This document shows, one piece after another, positions 53,067 through 62,692 of a stretch of 64,000 nt of DNA. This DNA is from Rhodospirillaceae bacterium (lineage in GTDB: Bacteria > Pseudomonadota > Alphaproteobacteria > Rhodospirillales > UBA2165), in assembly GCA_947467145.1 (NCBI GenBank), contig CANIGJ010000012.1:1-64000 (forward strand), read 5' to 3'. The notes beneath the pieces are model-generated. The model searched no databases and was not told where the DNA came from. It was given only the letters and a program-made list of their open reading frames with translations. The translations under genes were made by a program, and so were the position numbers. The stretch's first letter is position 1; the number at the start of each line of letters is the position of its first letter.

Positions 53067-53807
53067 ATGAGCGATACCTTTTTCAAGCGCCTTATGGAAG
53101 ACGTCGATGCGATCATGAAGCGCGACCCCGCTGCGCGGTCCCGCGCCGAGGTCATTTTATGCTATCCAGGCTTCCATGCGGTGCTGTTTCACCGCTTCGC
53201 CAATTGGGCCTGGCGCACCCGGCTTTATCTGCTGGCGCGCTTCACGGCCAATGTCGGCAAGATCCTGACCGGCGTCGATATCCACCCCGGGGCCAAGATC
53301 GGCCGCCGTCTGTTCATCGACCATGCGACCGGTCTGGTGATCGGCGAGACCGCCGAGATCGGCGACGACGTGACGCTCTATCATGACGTCACCTTGGGCG
53401 GCATCTCGCTCGAAAAGGGTAAGCGCCACCCGACTTTGGAAAACAATGTCATCGTCGGCGCAGGTGCACAGGTGCTGGGCCCCGTCACGATCGGTGAAGG
53501 TGCGCGCATCGGCTCGAACGCCGTGGTGCGCACGGACGTGCCGCGCTGCGCCACCATGGTCGGCATTCCGGCCCGCATGGTCATGCACCGCGAAGAGCGT
53601 GCCAACGAACAGGAATTCCGTGCCTATGGCACGCCCGCGCGCGGCGACATTCCCGACCCCGTCGCCCGCGGTTTCGATAATTTACGCGCCCAGATCACAA
53701 CATTGACCGAGCGGATCGAAGAACTCGAATCCCGCCTGGCACAAGAGCGCGGTTCCGATGCGTCCCTTCACCCCAACAACGACCAACAGGAAAGGTCAGC
53801 GTTATGA
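53067..53807 (+). CDS. cysE: Serine O-acetyltransferase
   Basis: A 246-residue left-handed beta-helix acetyltransferase making O-acetylserine from serine and acetyl-CoA, the first step of cysteine synthesis. A helical N-terminal domain (about 1-65) is of the short type. The hexapeptide repeat region carries DHATGLVIGET and YHDVTLGGISLEKGKRHPTL, which contain the catalytic Asp/His residues. It is the first gene of the Suf operon, so cysteine supply is switched together with its use by desulfurases. The C-terminal tail (about 185-246) is coiled-coil-like. Confidence 0.93.
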   Translation: MSDTFFKRLMEDVDAIMKRDPAARSRAEVILCYPGFHAVLFHRFANWAWRTRLYLLARFTANVGKILTGVDIHPGAKIGRRLFIDHATGLVIGETAEIGDDVTLYHDVTLGGISLEKGKRHPTLENNVIVGAGAQVLGPVTIGEGARIGSNAVVRTDVPRCATMVGIPARMVMHREERANEQEFRAYGTPARGDIPDPVARGFDNLRAQITTLTERIEELESRLAQERGSDASLHPNNDQQERSAL

Positions 53808-53850
53808 ATGGATTGCAGAATACAAATCTGACGGCCGAAGGAGTGGCCCA

Positions 53851-54357
53851 ATGAAACTCAGCACCAAAGGACGTTATGCCGTGATGGCGTTGGCCGATCT
53901 TGCGTGCCAGAGCAAGGGTCAACCGGTGGCGCTTGCCGACATCGCCGCGCGCCAGGAAATCTCGCTCTCCTATCTCGAACAATTGTTTGGCAAGCTGCGC
54001 AAGGGCGCGCAGGTGAAAAGCGTGCGCGGACCGGGCGGCGGCTATCTGCTGGCGCGTCCCGCCAAGGATATGCGCATCGCCGATATCGTTCTCGCCGTCG
54101 ACGAGCCGATCAAGGCGACGCTCTGCCGACCGAACTCGTCGAACGGCTGCCGCACCGACAACAGCCGCTGCGTCACCCACGATCTGTGGGAAGAACTGGG
54201 CAACCAGATCTATCTGTTCCTGTCGACGATCTCGCTTGAAGACGTGATCGAGCATCGCGTGCTCGGCCGCAGTGGCGAGACCTTCATCATGGAGCATGCC
54301 GCGCGCATCAATGCGCAGCACAAAACCGACCCCGCCCAGCAACAGGCGGCGGAGTAG
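53851..54357 (+). CDS. iscR: Rrf2 family Fe-S regulator IscR
   Basis: A 168-residue winged-helix regulator. The DNA-binding N-terminal domain starts MKLSTKGRYAVMALADLA and has the recognition helix SYLEQLFGKLRKG. Cluster ligands are C92, C100, C107 and H110 (CVTH). In E. coli the Cys spacing is C-x5-C-x5-C; here it is x7 and x6. ATG 53851 is supported by AAGGAG and by the family start. It senses the 2Fe-2S state and should repress its own operon through the site at 52931-52955. It follows cysE by 43 bases. Confidence 0.92.
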   Translation: MKLSTKGRYAVMALADLACQSKGQPVALADIAARQEISLSYLEQLFGKLRKGAQVKSVRGPGGGYLLARPAKDMRIADIVLAVDEPIKATLCRPNSSNGCRTDNSRCVTHDLWEELGNQIYLFLSTISLEDVIEHRVLGRSGETFIMEHAARINAQHKTDPAQQQAAE

Positions 54358-54368
54358 GACTGACCGTC

Positions 54369-55466
54369 ATGGACCCGGTGTATCTCGACCATAACGCCAC
54401 GACGCCGATGCGCCCCAGCGCCATCGCGGCCGTTGCGGCTGCGTCGGGTATGGCCGGGAATGCCTCCTCGGTTCATGCCTGGGGCAGGCGTGCGCGGGCA
54501 TTGGTCGAAGACGCCCGCGAAGCCGTCGCGGCTTTGGTCGGCGCAAAATCCGATTGGGTCGTGTTCACGGCAGGCGGCACCGAAGCCAATAATCTCGCCT
54601 TGCGCGGACCGGACGTGTCGGCGGTCGCCGCCAGCGCGGTCGAGCATCCGTCGGTGATGAAGGCCCGCAACGATATCGCCGCCATCGCGGTCGATGCCGA
54701 CGGCGTGGTGAGCCTCGATGCGATCCCGCATGCCGGTCTCGTGTCGATCATGTTGGCCAACAACGAAACCGGTGTCGTGCAGCCGATGGCGCGGGCGGCC
54801 GAGATCGCCAAGGCCAGCGATGTCGTCGTGCATTGCGACGCCGTGCAGGCCGCCGGCCGCATGGCGATCGACATGAAGGCGCTGGGCGTGGATTTGTTGA
54901 GCTTGAGCGCGCACAAGATCGGCGGGCCGCAAGGCGTCGGCGCCTTGATCGTGCGCCCGGGCGTGCGGCTTGAATCGGTTCAGCGCGGCGGCGGTCAGGA
55001 GCGTGGCGTGCGCGCGGGCACTGAAAACGTCGCCGGTATCGCCGGCTTCGGCGCAGCCGCGACCGAGGCGTTGGCCGATCTATCGCGCATGCAGACGCTC
55101 GTGCATCTGCGCGACAAGCTGGAAGCGGCGATCAAGATTGCCGCGCCGAACGTGCGGATTTTCGGCAACGCTGTCGAGCGCCTGGCCAATACCAGCTGCA
55201 TCGCCATGCCGGGCGTCACGGCGGACAGCCAACTGATGGTATTCGATCTCGCCGGCATCATGGTCAGCTCCGGCTCGGCTTGTTCGTCGGGCAAGGTTGC
55301 GAAGTCGCATGTGCTGGCCGCGATGGGCGTCGCCGACGATGTGGCGGAAACCGCGATCCGCGTCAGCCTGGGCTGGAACACAACCGAGACCGACATCGAT
55401 CGCTTCGTCGCGTCCTGGACCGCCGTCTATCGGCGCACGCAGACGAACGTGCGGAAGGTGGCGTGA
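54369..55466 (+). CDS. Cysteine desulfurase, NifS/IscS-like (first of three)
   Basis: A 365-residue class V aminotransferase-fold enzyme that takes sulfur from cysteine to make a persulfide, leaving alanine. The PLP-Lys lies in SLSAHKIGGPQG near residue 183. The persulfide Cys is in SSGSACSSGKVAK near 304. The DHNATTP start and FTAGGTEANNLAL are typical. It is shorter and clearly different from the next gene, so the two are not a recent duplication. Its stop overlaps the start of iscS by one base (TGATG). It may serve a separate acceptor or act as a backup donor. Confidence 0.9.
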   Translation: MDPVYLDHNATTPMRPSAIAAVAAASGMAGNASSVHAWGRRARALVEDAREAVAALVGAKSDWVVFTAGGTEANNLALRGPDVSAVAASAVEHPSVMKARNDIAAIAVDADGVVSLDAIPHAGLVSIMLANNETGVVQPMARAAEIAKASDVVVHCDAVQAAGRMAIDMKALGVDLLSLSAHKIGGPQGVGALIVRPGVRLESVQRGGGQERGVRAGTENVAGIAGFGAAATEALADLSRMQTLVHLRDKLEAAIKIAAPNVRIFGNAVERLANTSCIAMPGVTADSQLMVFDLAGIMVSSGSACSSGKVAKSHVLAAMGVADDVAETAIRVSLGWNTTETDIDRFVASWTAVYRRTQTNVRKVA

Positions 55467-56644
55467 TGGTCGAAAGACATAAGGGCCGCCCGATCTATCT
55501 CGACAATCACGCGACGACCGCGGTCGATCCCCGTGTCGTGCAGGCGATGCTGCCTTATTTCACCGAGCGTTTCGGCAATCCGCATTCGTCCGATCACTTC
55601 TATGGTTGGGAAGTGGCCGAAGCGATGGAGATCGCACGCGAGCAGGTCGCCAAATTGATCAATGCCGACGCGGACGAGATCTTTTTCACCTCAGGTGCGA
55701 CCGAAGCCAACAATCTGGCGCTTAAGGGCACGGCGCGGTTCTATCGCGGCCGCAAGAATCACATCATCTCGGTCTCGACCGAACATATGTGCGTGCTCGA
55801 TTCCCTGTTCCATCTGGAACGCGACGGCGTTCAGGTGACGTATCTCACGCCCGGTCCTGACGGCCTGATCGATCTGGCGGAACTTAAAGCTGCGATCACC
55901 GATCAGACGCTCTTGGTTTCCATCATGGCGGTGCAGAACGAGATCGGTGTGATCCAGCCTTTGGCTGAGATCGGCGCGCTCTGCCGCTCGCGCGGCGTGT
56001 TCTTCCATACCGATGCGGCGCAGGCGGCCGCCAAGATCCCGCTCGACGTCAAAGCCATGCAGATCGATCTGCTGAGCCTGACCGCGCATAAGATCTACGG
56101 CCCCATGGGCGTCGGCGCGCTGTATATCGGCAAGCGGCCACGCGTGCGGCTCGAGCCGATCATCACCGGCGGCGGCCAGGAAAAGAATATCCGCTCGGGC
56201 ACCTTGCCGACGCCGCTTGTCGTCGGCTTCGGCCTGGCGTGCGAGATCGGCGCTGCCGAAATGAGCAACGATGCAACGCGTCTCGGGATTTTGCGCGATC
56301 GGCTGCTGGACCGGGTTCGTAACCTAGGCGGCATTCATGTGAACGGCAGCCTGGACCATCGCGTCACGCATAACCTGAATATCAGCGTCGAGGGTGCGCG
56401 CGCCGAAGACCTGATCGCCGCCTTGCCTGATCTGGCCTTTTCGACCGGATCGGCGTGCTCGTCGGCGAACGAAGAATCGTCTTATGTGCTGCGTGCCATC
56501 GGCGTGTTGAACGATCTCGCCGAAGCCAGCCTGCGCTTCGGGCTCGGCCGGTTCACCACTGAGGCCGAAATCGAGACCGCAGCCGAACGGCTGGTTGAAG
56601 AAATCACGAACGTGCGGACGCGCAAGCGTCACGCGGCGGAATAG
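55466..56644 (+). CDS. iscS: Cysteine desulfurase IscS-type (second of three)
   Basis: A 392-residue IscS-like desulfurase. The N terminus VERHKGRPIYLDNHATTAVDP and GNPHSSDHFYGWE are IscS-like. PLP-Lys is in SLTAHKIYGPMG near 209, and the mobile-loop Cys is in STGSACSSANEESSYVL near 331. IscS gives sulfur to Fe-S scaffolds, tRNA modification and thiamine. ATG 55466 overlaps the previous stop; a GTG at 55463 is possible. No iscU, hscA or hscB follows; it feeds the suf genes instead. Confidence 0.92.
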   Translation: MVERHKGRPIYLDNHATTAVDPRVVQAMLPYFTERFGNPHSSDHFYGWEVAEAMEIAREQVAKLINADADEIFFTSGATEANNLALKGTARFYRGRKNHIISVSTEHMCVLDSLFHLERDGVQVTYLTPGPDGLIDLAELKAAITDQTLLVSIMAVQNEIGVIQPLAEIGALCRSRGVFFHTDAAQAAAKIPLDVKAMQIDLLSLTAHKIYGPMGVGALYIGKRPRVRLEPIITGGGQEKNIRSGTLPTPLVVGFGLACEIGAAEMSNDATRLGILRDRLLDRVRNLGGIHVNGSLDHRVTHNLNISVEGARAEDLIAALPDLAFSTGSACSSANEESSYVLRAIGVLNDLAEASLRFGLGRFTTEAEIETAAERLVEEITNVRTRKRHAAE

Positions 56645-56659
56645 TTGAAGGACAGAACA

Positions 56660-58114
56660 ATGGCAGTCGCGACCGAAACAGTCGAACAGGTCACCGACCG
56701 TAAATACAAATACGGCTTTGTGACCGATATCGATTCGGATACCGCGCCGAAAGGCCTGAGCGAAGACACCATCCGCTTCATCTCGGCCAAGAAGGGCGAG
56801 CCGGAATGGCTGCTCGAATGGCGGCTCAAGGCCTATCGTCATTGGCTGACGATGGAAGAGCCGACCTGGGCGCATGTCGCGTTCCCCAAGATCGATTACC
56901 AGGACGCCTATTATTATTCGGCGCCCAAGCCGCGCGACAAACCGTCCTCGCTCGACGAGGTCGATCCGGAATTGCTGGATACCTATAAGAAGCTGGGCAT
57001 CCCACTGCACGAACAGGAAATCCTGGCCGGCGTGAAAAACGTCGCCGTCGATGCGGTGTTCGATTCCGTCTCGGTTGCCACCACCTTCAAGAAGGCGCTG
57101 GCCGAACATGGCGTGATCTTCTGCCCGATCTCCGAAGCGGTGAAGGATCATCCTGAGCTGGTGAAGAAATATCTGGGCTCGGTCGTGCCCTATTCGGATA
57201 ATTTCTACGCGACGCTGAATTCGGCGGTCTTCACCGACGGCTCATTCGTGTACGTGCCGAAGGGCGTGCGCTGCCCGATGGAGCTGTCGACCTATTTCCG
57301 CATCAACGCCGCCAAGACCGGCCAGTTCGAACGTACCCTCATCATCGCCGACGAAGGTGCCTATGTCAGCTACCTCGAAGGCTGCACCGCGCCGATGCGC
57401 GATGAGAACCAACTGCACGCCGCCGTGGTCGAACTGGTGACCATGGCCGACGCCGAAATCAAATATTCGACCGTGCAGAACTGGTATCCGGGTGACGAGA
57501 ACGGCAAGGGCGGCATCTACAATTTCGTCACCAAACGTGGCGCGTGTCGTGGCGACAATTCCAAGATCTCGTGGACGCAGGTCGAAACCGGCTCGGCGAT
57601 CACCTGGAAATATCCGTCCTGCATCCTGCAGGGCGACAATTCGGTGGGTGAATTCTATTCGGTCGCCATAACGAATAACTATCAGCAGGCCGACACCGGC
57701 ACGAAGATGATTCACTTGGGCAAGAACACCAAGTCGCGCATCATCGCCAAGGGTATCTCGGCTGGCCATTCGCAAAGCACCTATCGCGGCCTGGTGAAGA
57801 TGATGCCGGGCGCGCATGGCGCCAGGAATTACACCCAGTGCGACTCGTTGCTGATCGGCAAGGAATGCGGCGCCCATACCACGCCTTATATCGAGAACCG
57901 CAATCGCACGGCCAAGGTCGAGCATGAAGCGACCACCTCGAAGATCGGTGACGATCAATTGTTTTATTGCCAGCAGCGCGGCCTCAATCCTGAACAGGCC
58001 GTGGCGCTGATCGTCAACGGGTTCTGCCGCGAAGTGCTGCAGTCATTGCCCATGGAATTCGCCGTCGAAGCGCAAAAGCTTGTCGGTATCAGTCTGGAAG
58101 GAAGCGTCGGTTGA
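56660..58114 (+). CDS. sufB: Fe-S cluster assembly protein SufB
   Basis: A 484-residue scaffold of the SufBCD complex. The beta-helix core contains [23 protein letters not shown], with the conserved sulfur-accepting Cys near 245 and the [24 protein letters not shown] block near residue 270. The SufBD C-terminal part follows. It builds 4Fe-4S or 2Fe-2S clusters with SufC and SufD. ATG 56660 has GAAGGA six bases before; the frame opens at TTG 56645 but that lacks a site. Fifteen bases after iscS. Confidence 0.95.
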   Translation: MAVATETVEQVTDRKYKYGFVTDIDSDTAPKGLSEDTIRFISAKKGEPEWLLEWRLKAYRHWLTMEEPTWAHVAFPKIDYQDAYYYSAPKPRDKPSSLDEVDPELLDTYKKLGIPLHEQEILAGVKNVAVDAVFDSVSVATTFKKALAEHGVIFCPISEAVKDHPELVKKYLGSVVPYSDNFYATLNSAVFTDGSFVYVPKGVRCPMELSTYFRINAAKTGQFERTLIIADEGAYVSYLEGCTAPMRDENQLHAAVVELVTMADAEIKYSTVQNWYPGDENGKGGIYNFVTKRGACRGDNSKISWTQVETGSAITWKYPSCILQGDNSVGEFYSVAITNNYQQADTGTKMIHLGKNTKSRIIAKGISAGHSQSTYRGLVKMMPGAHGARNYTQCDSLLIGKECGAHTTPYIENRNRTAKVEHEATTSKIGDDQLFYCQQRGLNPEQAVALIVNGFCREVLQSLPMEFAVEAQKLVGISLEGSVG

Positions 58115-58863
58115 TGTTGGAGATCAAGAACCTTCAGGTCGAAGTTGACGGCAAGCAGATCCTCAAGGGTCTGACCCTGTCGATCGACAAAGGTCAGGTG
58201 CATGCGATCATGGGCCCGAACGGTGCGGGCAAGTCGACGCTCGCCCATGTGCTGGCGGGTCGCGCCGGCTATACCGTCACGGGCGGCTCGGTGCTGTTCG
58301 AAGGCAAAGAATTGTTGGAGTTGAAGCCGGAGGAACGCGCTGCCGCCGGCGTGTTCCTGGCGTTCCAATATCCGGTGGAAATTCCCGGCGTTTCGACGAT
58401 GAACTTCCTTAAGACCTCGGTGAATGCGGTGCGCACCGCGCACGGCGGCAAGGAATTCGATGCCATGGACTTCCTGAAGTTCGTGCGCTCCAAGACCAAG
58501 CCGCTCGGCATTTCGGACGATATGCTCAAGCGCGCGGTCAATGTTGGTTTCTCGGGCGGTGAAAAGAAGCGCAACGAAGTACTGCAGATGGCGCTGCTCG
58601 AACCGAAACTTGCCGTGCTGGACGAAACCGATTCCGGCCTCGACGTCGATGCGCTGCGCATTGTCGGTGAAGGTGTGACCGCGCTGCGCTCGCCGGAAAA
58701 CGCCATGCTGGTGATCACGCATTATCAACGCCTGCTCGATTATATCGTGCCGGATCGCGTTCATGTGCTGGCCGGTGGCCGCATCGTGCGTTCGGGCGAT
58801 GCCGGTCTGGCGCTGGAGCTTGAGAAAACGGGTTACGCCGAATTCGCAGGGAAAGCCGCTTGA
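58114..58863 (+). CDS. sufC: Fe-S cluster assembly ATPase SufC
   Basis: A 249-residue ABC ATPase of the SufBCD complex. Walker A is GPNGAGKST near 35-43, the signature is SGGEKKRNEVLQM near 150, and Walker B LAVLDETDSGLD near 170-180. The Q-loop FLAFQYPVEIPGV is typical of SufC. It powers conformational changes of SufB and SufD in cluster assembly. ATG 58114 overlaps the sufB stop by one base; GGAAGG precedes it. Confidence 0.95.
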   Translation: MLEIKNLQVEVDGKQILKGLTLSIDKGQVHAIMGPNGAGKSTLAHVLAGRAGYTVTGGSVLFEGKELLELKPEERAAAGVFLAFQYPVEIPGVSTMNFLKTSVNAVRTAHGGKEFDAMDFLKFVRSKTKPLGISDDMLKRAVNVGFSGGEKKRNEVLQMALLEPKLAVLDETDSGLDVDALRIVGEGVTALRSPENAMLVITHYQRLLDYIVPDRVHVLAGGRIVRSGDAGLALELEKTGYAEFAGKAA

Positions 58864-60110
58864 TGTCGATCGGACAAGGTATCGGTTGGTTGGATGCGCT
58901 GCGGCAGCAAAGCCGCACAGGGTTCTCTGCCCAAGGCTTGCCGTCGCCCAAGGTCGAAAGCTGGAAATATACCAGCCTGAAACCGCTGGATGGCTTTGCC
59001 TTTGCACGTCCCGCCCCGACCAAGGGCAAGACGGGCGGTGGCGATGCGGCCCTGGCGGCGCTCGGCGGCACGTATCTCGTGTTCGTCGATGGTGCGTTCG
59101 ATATGAAGGCGTCGCGCGCCGATGGTGCCCATGCCATGCCGTTGTCGATGGCGCTGCAGAGCAAGGCCGACGCCGTACATCAATATCTTGGTCATATCGC
59201 CGGTTCCGACGATCCGCTGACCTTGTTGAACAGCGGCATCATCGACGACGGCCTCGTGCTGATGATCGACGGGACCACGATCGATAAGCCTATCGTGGTC
59301 GAGCATATTTCGAGCGCGTCCAAGGACGGCGTGGCGTTGCATCCGCGCAGCCTGATCGTGCTGAAAAAGAATGCCCGCGCGACGGTGATCGAACGCTTCT
59401 CGGGCGCTGGGCGCTATCTGATCAATCCGGTCAGCGAGATCGTGGTCGAAGACGGCGCGAAGCTCACCCATATCCGTCTGTTCGAGGATGACGAGACCGC
59501 CTTCAACCTGTCGCACCTGTCGGCGCGTATCGGCAAGGATGCGGGTTATGAGTCGCATGTTCTGGCGACCGGTGGCGCACTGGTGCGCAACGAGATGAAG
59601 ATCGAATTGGCGTCTTCCGGCGCCGATGCTTCGCTGTACGGTGCGTATCTGGCGCGCGGCAAGCAGCATACCGATCATACGACCGTGCTGCGTCATGCAG
59701 CGCCGCACACGACCAGCCGCGAGCTGTACAAGGGGGCGCTGAACGACACGGCGCGCGGCGTGTTCCAAGGCAATATCTATGTTGCCAAGGGGGCCGACGG
59801 CACCGACGGCAATATGACCAACCGTACGATCTTGCTGTCGGAAAAGGCGGAGATGGACGCCAAGCCGCAGCTTGAGATTTACGCCGACGATGTGAAATGC
59901 GCCCATGGCGCGACCATCGGCAATCTGGAGGAAGACGCGCTGTTCTATCTACAGGCGCGTGGCATTCCGGAACGTCAGGCCCGCGAATTGCTGGTCGAAG
60001 GCTTCGTTGCCGAGGCGTTCGGCAACCTCGCGGATGACGCCATTGAAGATCTGCTGCGCGCCCGCATTGCGGCGTGGCTCGCCATCGCCAAGGTCGCGGA
60101 GGCCGCATGA
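58863..60110 (+). CDS. sufD: Fe-S cluster assembly protein SufD
   Basis: A 415-residue partner of SufB in the SufBCD complex. The N terminus has the helical segment LPSPKVESWKYTSLKPLDG, typical of SufD. The SufBD beta-helix follows, including HTDHTTVLRHAAPHTTSRELYKG and CAHGATIGNLEEDALFYLQARGIPE, the latter the conserved C-terminal block with the Cys/His pair used at the SufB-SufD interface. It overlaps sufC by one base and sufS by ATGA. Confidence 0.94.
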   Translation: MSIGQGIGWLDALRQQSRTGFSAQGLPSPKVESWKYTSLKPLDGFAFARPAPTKGKTGGGDAALAALGGTYLVFVDGAFDMKASRADGAHAMPLSMALQSKADAVHQYLGHIAGSDDPLTLLNSGIIDDGLVLMIDGTTIDKPIVVEHISSASKDGVALHPRSLIVLKKNARATVIERFSGAGRYLINPVSEIVVEDGAKLTHIRLFEDDETAFNLSHLSARIGKDAGYESHVLATGGALVRNEMKIELASSGADASLYGAYLARGKQHTDHTTVLRHAAPHTTSRELYKGALNDTARGVFQGNIYVAKGADGTDGNMTNRTILLSEKAEMDAKPQLEIYADDVKCAHGATIGNLEEDALFYLQARGIPERQARELLVEGFVAEAFGNLADDAIEDLLRARIAAWLAIAKVAEAA

Positions 60111-61360
60111 GTACCGCTGCTGCCAAGAAAACGCTGAGCAACGACGCCTATGACGTCGAAGCGATCCGCGCCGATTTCCCGGCCATGTCGCTGCAGGTGA
60201 ACGGTAAGCCGCTGGTGTTCCTGGATTCGGGCGCCTCGGCGCAGAAGCCGAGCGTCGTGCTGGAACGCATGGACCGGATGTACCGCAGCGAATATGCCAA
60301 TGTGCATCGCGGCGCGTATCGCCTGTCCGAACTGGCGACCGAGAATTACGAGAACGCGCGCAAGACCGTGGCGCAATTCATGAACGCCTCGGTCGACGAG
60401 ATCGTGTTCACCCGGAGCGTCACGGCGGCGATCAATCTGGTCGCCCATTCCTTCGGCCGCGCCTTCCTGAAAGCCGGCGACGAGGTCGTGATTTCGCATA
60501 TGGAGCATCACGCCAATATCGTTCCCTGGCAGTTGCTGCGTGACATCATGGGCATCGTGATCAAGGTTGCCCCCATCGACGACGACGGTAATTTCCTGAT
60601 CGACGAGTTCAAGAAGCTGCTGGGACCGAAGACCAAGCTGGTCGCCATCACCCATTGCTCCAACGTGCTCGGCACCATCACGCCGATCAAGGAAATCACC
60701 CGTATCGCGCACGAGGCCGGCGCCAAGGTGCTGATCGATGGCGCGCAGGGCATCGTGCATCTGGGTGTCGATGTCCGCGACGTAGATTGCGATTTTTACG
60801 GCTTCACCGGTCATAAGCTGTATGGGCCGACCGGCATTGGCGTGCTCTACGGCAAGAGGGATCTGCTGAACGCGCTGCCTCCGTACGAGGGCGGCGGCGA
60901 CATGATCGAGTTGGTGACGTTCGAAAAGACGACCTACCGCGAAGCGCCGGCGCGTTTCGAGGCCGGCACGCCACCGATCGTCGAGGCCGTGGGCCTCGCC
61001 GCTGCCATCGATTATGTGAACAGCGTCGGGCTCGATCGCATTGCCAAGCACGAAACGGGCTTGCGCGATTACGCCATGAAACGCCTGGGCGAGATCGACG
61101 GCCTGACGATCATCGGACGCCCACGTGAGAAGGGGCCGATTGTGTCGTTCACGCTCGAGGGTGCGCATCCGCACGATATCGCCACCATCATCGACAGCAA
61201 GGGTGTTGCCGTGCGCGCCGGGCACCATTGCGCCCAGCCGTTGATGGAACGCTGCAACGTCGCCGCCACCGCGCGCGCGTCGTTCGCCATGTATAACCGC
61301 ATCGAGGACGTCGACGCGCTCGTCGACGCGCTCAACACCGTGAAGGACATTTTCGGCTGA
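60107..61360 (+). CDS. sufS: Cysteine desulfurase SufS (third of three)
   Basis: A 417-residue group II cysteine desulfurase of the SufS/CsdA type. The PLP-Lys is in FTGHKLYGPTGIG near 237. The catalytic Cys is in RAGHHCAQPLM near 375, the shorter-loop arrangement of group II enzymes that need SufU or SufE. HRGAYRLSELATENYENAR and SHMEHHANIVPW are family motifs. It passes sulfur to SufU, encoded next to it. ATG 60107 overlaps the sufD stop as ATGA. Confidence 0.94.
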   Translation: MSTAAAKKTLSNDAYDVEAIRADFPAMSLQVNGKPLVFLDSGASAQKPSVVLERMDRMYRSEYANVHRGAYRLSELATENYENARKTVAQFMNASVDEIVFTRSVTAAINLVAHSFGRAFLKAGDEVVISHMEHHANIVPWQLLRDIMGIVIKVAPIDDDGNFLIDEFKKLLGPKTKLVAITHCSNVLGTITPIKEITRIAHEAGAKVLIDGAQGIVHLGVDVRDVDCDFYGFTGHKLYGPTGIGVLYGKRDLLNALPPYEGGGDMIELVTFEKTTYREAPARFEAGTPPIVEAVGLAAAIDYVNSVGLDRIAKHETGLRDYAMKRLGEIDGLTIIGRPREKGPIVSFTLEGAHPHDIATIIDSKGVAVRAGHHCAQPLMERCNVAATARASFAMYNRIEDVDALVDALNTVKDIFG

Positions 61361-61824
61361 TGGACGACGATATCCGCGAGCTCTATCAAGAAGTTATCCT
61401 GGATCACGGCAAGAACCCCAGGAACTTCCGCCATCCGGACGACGCCAACCACGAGGCGCACGGCAACAATCCGCTGTGCGGCGATCGTTTGACTGTGTAT
61501 GTGCGCCTGGGTTCCGACAGCCGGATCGAGGATGCGGCGTTCGAAGGGCGCGGTTGCGCGATTTCGGTCGCCTCGGCCTCGATGATGACCGATATCGTGC
61601 TGGGCAAGACGGTGACGGAGGTCGAAGCCCTGTTCGACGACTTCCATAAGATGTGCAAGGGCGAGGATGAGGGCGTGGCCCTCAAAGGCCCCGAAGAAGA
61701 TTTGGATAAACTGCGCGTCCTGGCGGGAGTCCGCCAATTCCCGATGCGCGTGAAGTGCGCGACCTTGGCCTGGCATACGCTGAACGAAGCGGTGCATGGC
61801 GGCGACAAGACGAGCACGGAGTAG
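61360..61824 (+). CDS. sufU: SufU-type sulfur acceptor
   Basis: A 154-residue IscU-fold protein of the SufU type. The zinc/sulfur ligands are C40, D42, C66 and C133 (NPLCGDRL, GRGCAIS, VKCATLAWHTL). The insertion of about 20 residues before the last Cys (near 105-130) is the mark that separates SufU from IscU. SufU takes the persulfide from SufS by zinc-ligand swapping and hands it to SufB. It overlaps sufS by one base. Confidence 0.93.
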   Translation: MDDDIRELYQEVILDHGKNPRNFRHPDDANHEAHGNNPLCGDRLTVYVRLGSDSRIEDAAFEGRGCAISVASASMMTDIVLGKTVTEVEALFDDFHKMCKGEDEGVALKGPEEDLDKLRVLAGVRQFPMRVKCATLAWHTLNEAVHGGDKTSTE

Positions 61825-61829
61825 GAGAG

Positions 61830-62285
61830 ATGGTGGATATGGACGAAACCTCAATCCCGACGCCGGCGCCGGCCCATGCGGCCGAACCGTGGCAGGACCA
61901 TGGCCAACCGCCCGGCCTCGATAACGAAAGCGGCCTCGTGGCGCGCGCCGGGATCCCGCGCGATCCGGACGAGCCGGCGCAGCCGTCGCGCGAAGGCGTC
62001 ATCGAGGCGCTGAAGACCGTATTCGATCCGGAAATCCCGGTGAACATCTACGAACTCGGTCTGGTCTATGAATTGGACCTCAACGAGGCGACGGGCAATG
62101 TGAAGATCGTCATGACCCTGACCGCGCCGGGCTGCCCGGTGGCGGGCGTGCTGCCGCAGCAGGTGGCCGATGCCTGCGCCGGTGTGCCCGGCACCGGCCA
62201 GGTCGAGGTGTATCTGGTGTGGGATCCGCCGTGGGATATGGAAAAGATGTCCGAGGAAGCCAAGCTGGCGCTGGGCTACTTTTGA
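61830..62285 (+). CDS. sufT: SufT (MIP18/DUF59 family) Fe-S assembly factor
   Basis: A 151-residue protein with a disordered acidic/Pro-rich N-terminal part (about 1-45) and a DUF59 domain. The domain has DPEIPVNIYELGLVYELD, the Cys loop TLTAPGCPVAGVLPQ, and the closing VWDPPWDMEKMSEEAKLALG. SufT-like proteins help mature Fe-S proteins when demand is high. ATG 61830 has TAGGAG directly before; the frame is open further upstream inside sufU. It lies five bases after sufU. Confidence 0.92.
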   Translation: MVDMDETSIPTPAPAHAAEPWQDHGQPPGLDNESGLVARAGIPRDPDEPAQPSREGVIEALKTVFDPEIPVNIYELGLVYELDLNEATGNVKIVMTLTAPGCPVAGVLPQQVADACAGVPGTGQVEVYLVWDPPWDMEKMSEEAKLALGYF

Positions 62286-62320
62286 GCTAAATCAATGCGT
62301 GTGGTACGTTAGGAACTGAG

Positions 62321-62671
62321 ATGATCGAGATTCGCAAATCCAAGGCCGCACTTACGCTGACCCCGTCGGCGGTGAAACGCGTCCGCGCCCTGATGGAGCG
62401 TGCGGAAAAGCCCGTGCTCGGCATTCGGGTCGGCATCACCAACAAAGGCTGCTCAGGCCATTCCTATCAGGTCGAATATGCCGAGGATGCCCGCCCGCTC
62501 GAAGAACTCGTCGAGCAGGAAGGCGCCAAGGTCTTTATCGATCCGCTGGCCCTGATGTTCATCATCGGCAGTAAGATGGATTTCGTCGAAGGCAAGATCC
62601 AGTCGGGCTTCACCTTCGAGAATCCGAACGCCAAGAGCCTGTGCGGCTGCGGCGAGTCGTTCTCCGTCTAA
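62321..62671 (+). CDS. sufA: A-type Fe-S carrier (SufA/IscA/HesB family)
   Basis: A 116-residue carrier that moves assembled clusters to apo-proteins. The three Cys ligands are C44 (NKGCSGHSYQ) and C108, C110 in the C-terminal SLCGCGESFSV. Length and motifs match the HesB/IscA family; the name sufA follows from the operon and could also be iscA or erpA. It starts 36 bases after sufT. Confidence 0.92.
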   Translation: MIEIRKSKAALTLTPSAVKRVRALMERAEKPVLGIRVGITNKGCSGHSYQVEYAEDARPLEELVEQEGAKVFIDPLALMFIIGSKMDFVEGKIQSGFTFENPNAKSLCGCGESFSV

Positions 62672-62692
62672 CCCTCGCCTGAGCATCGTCCC

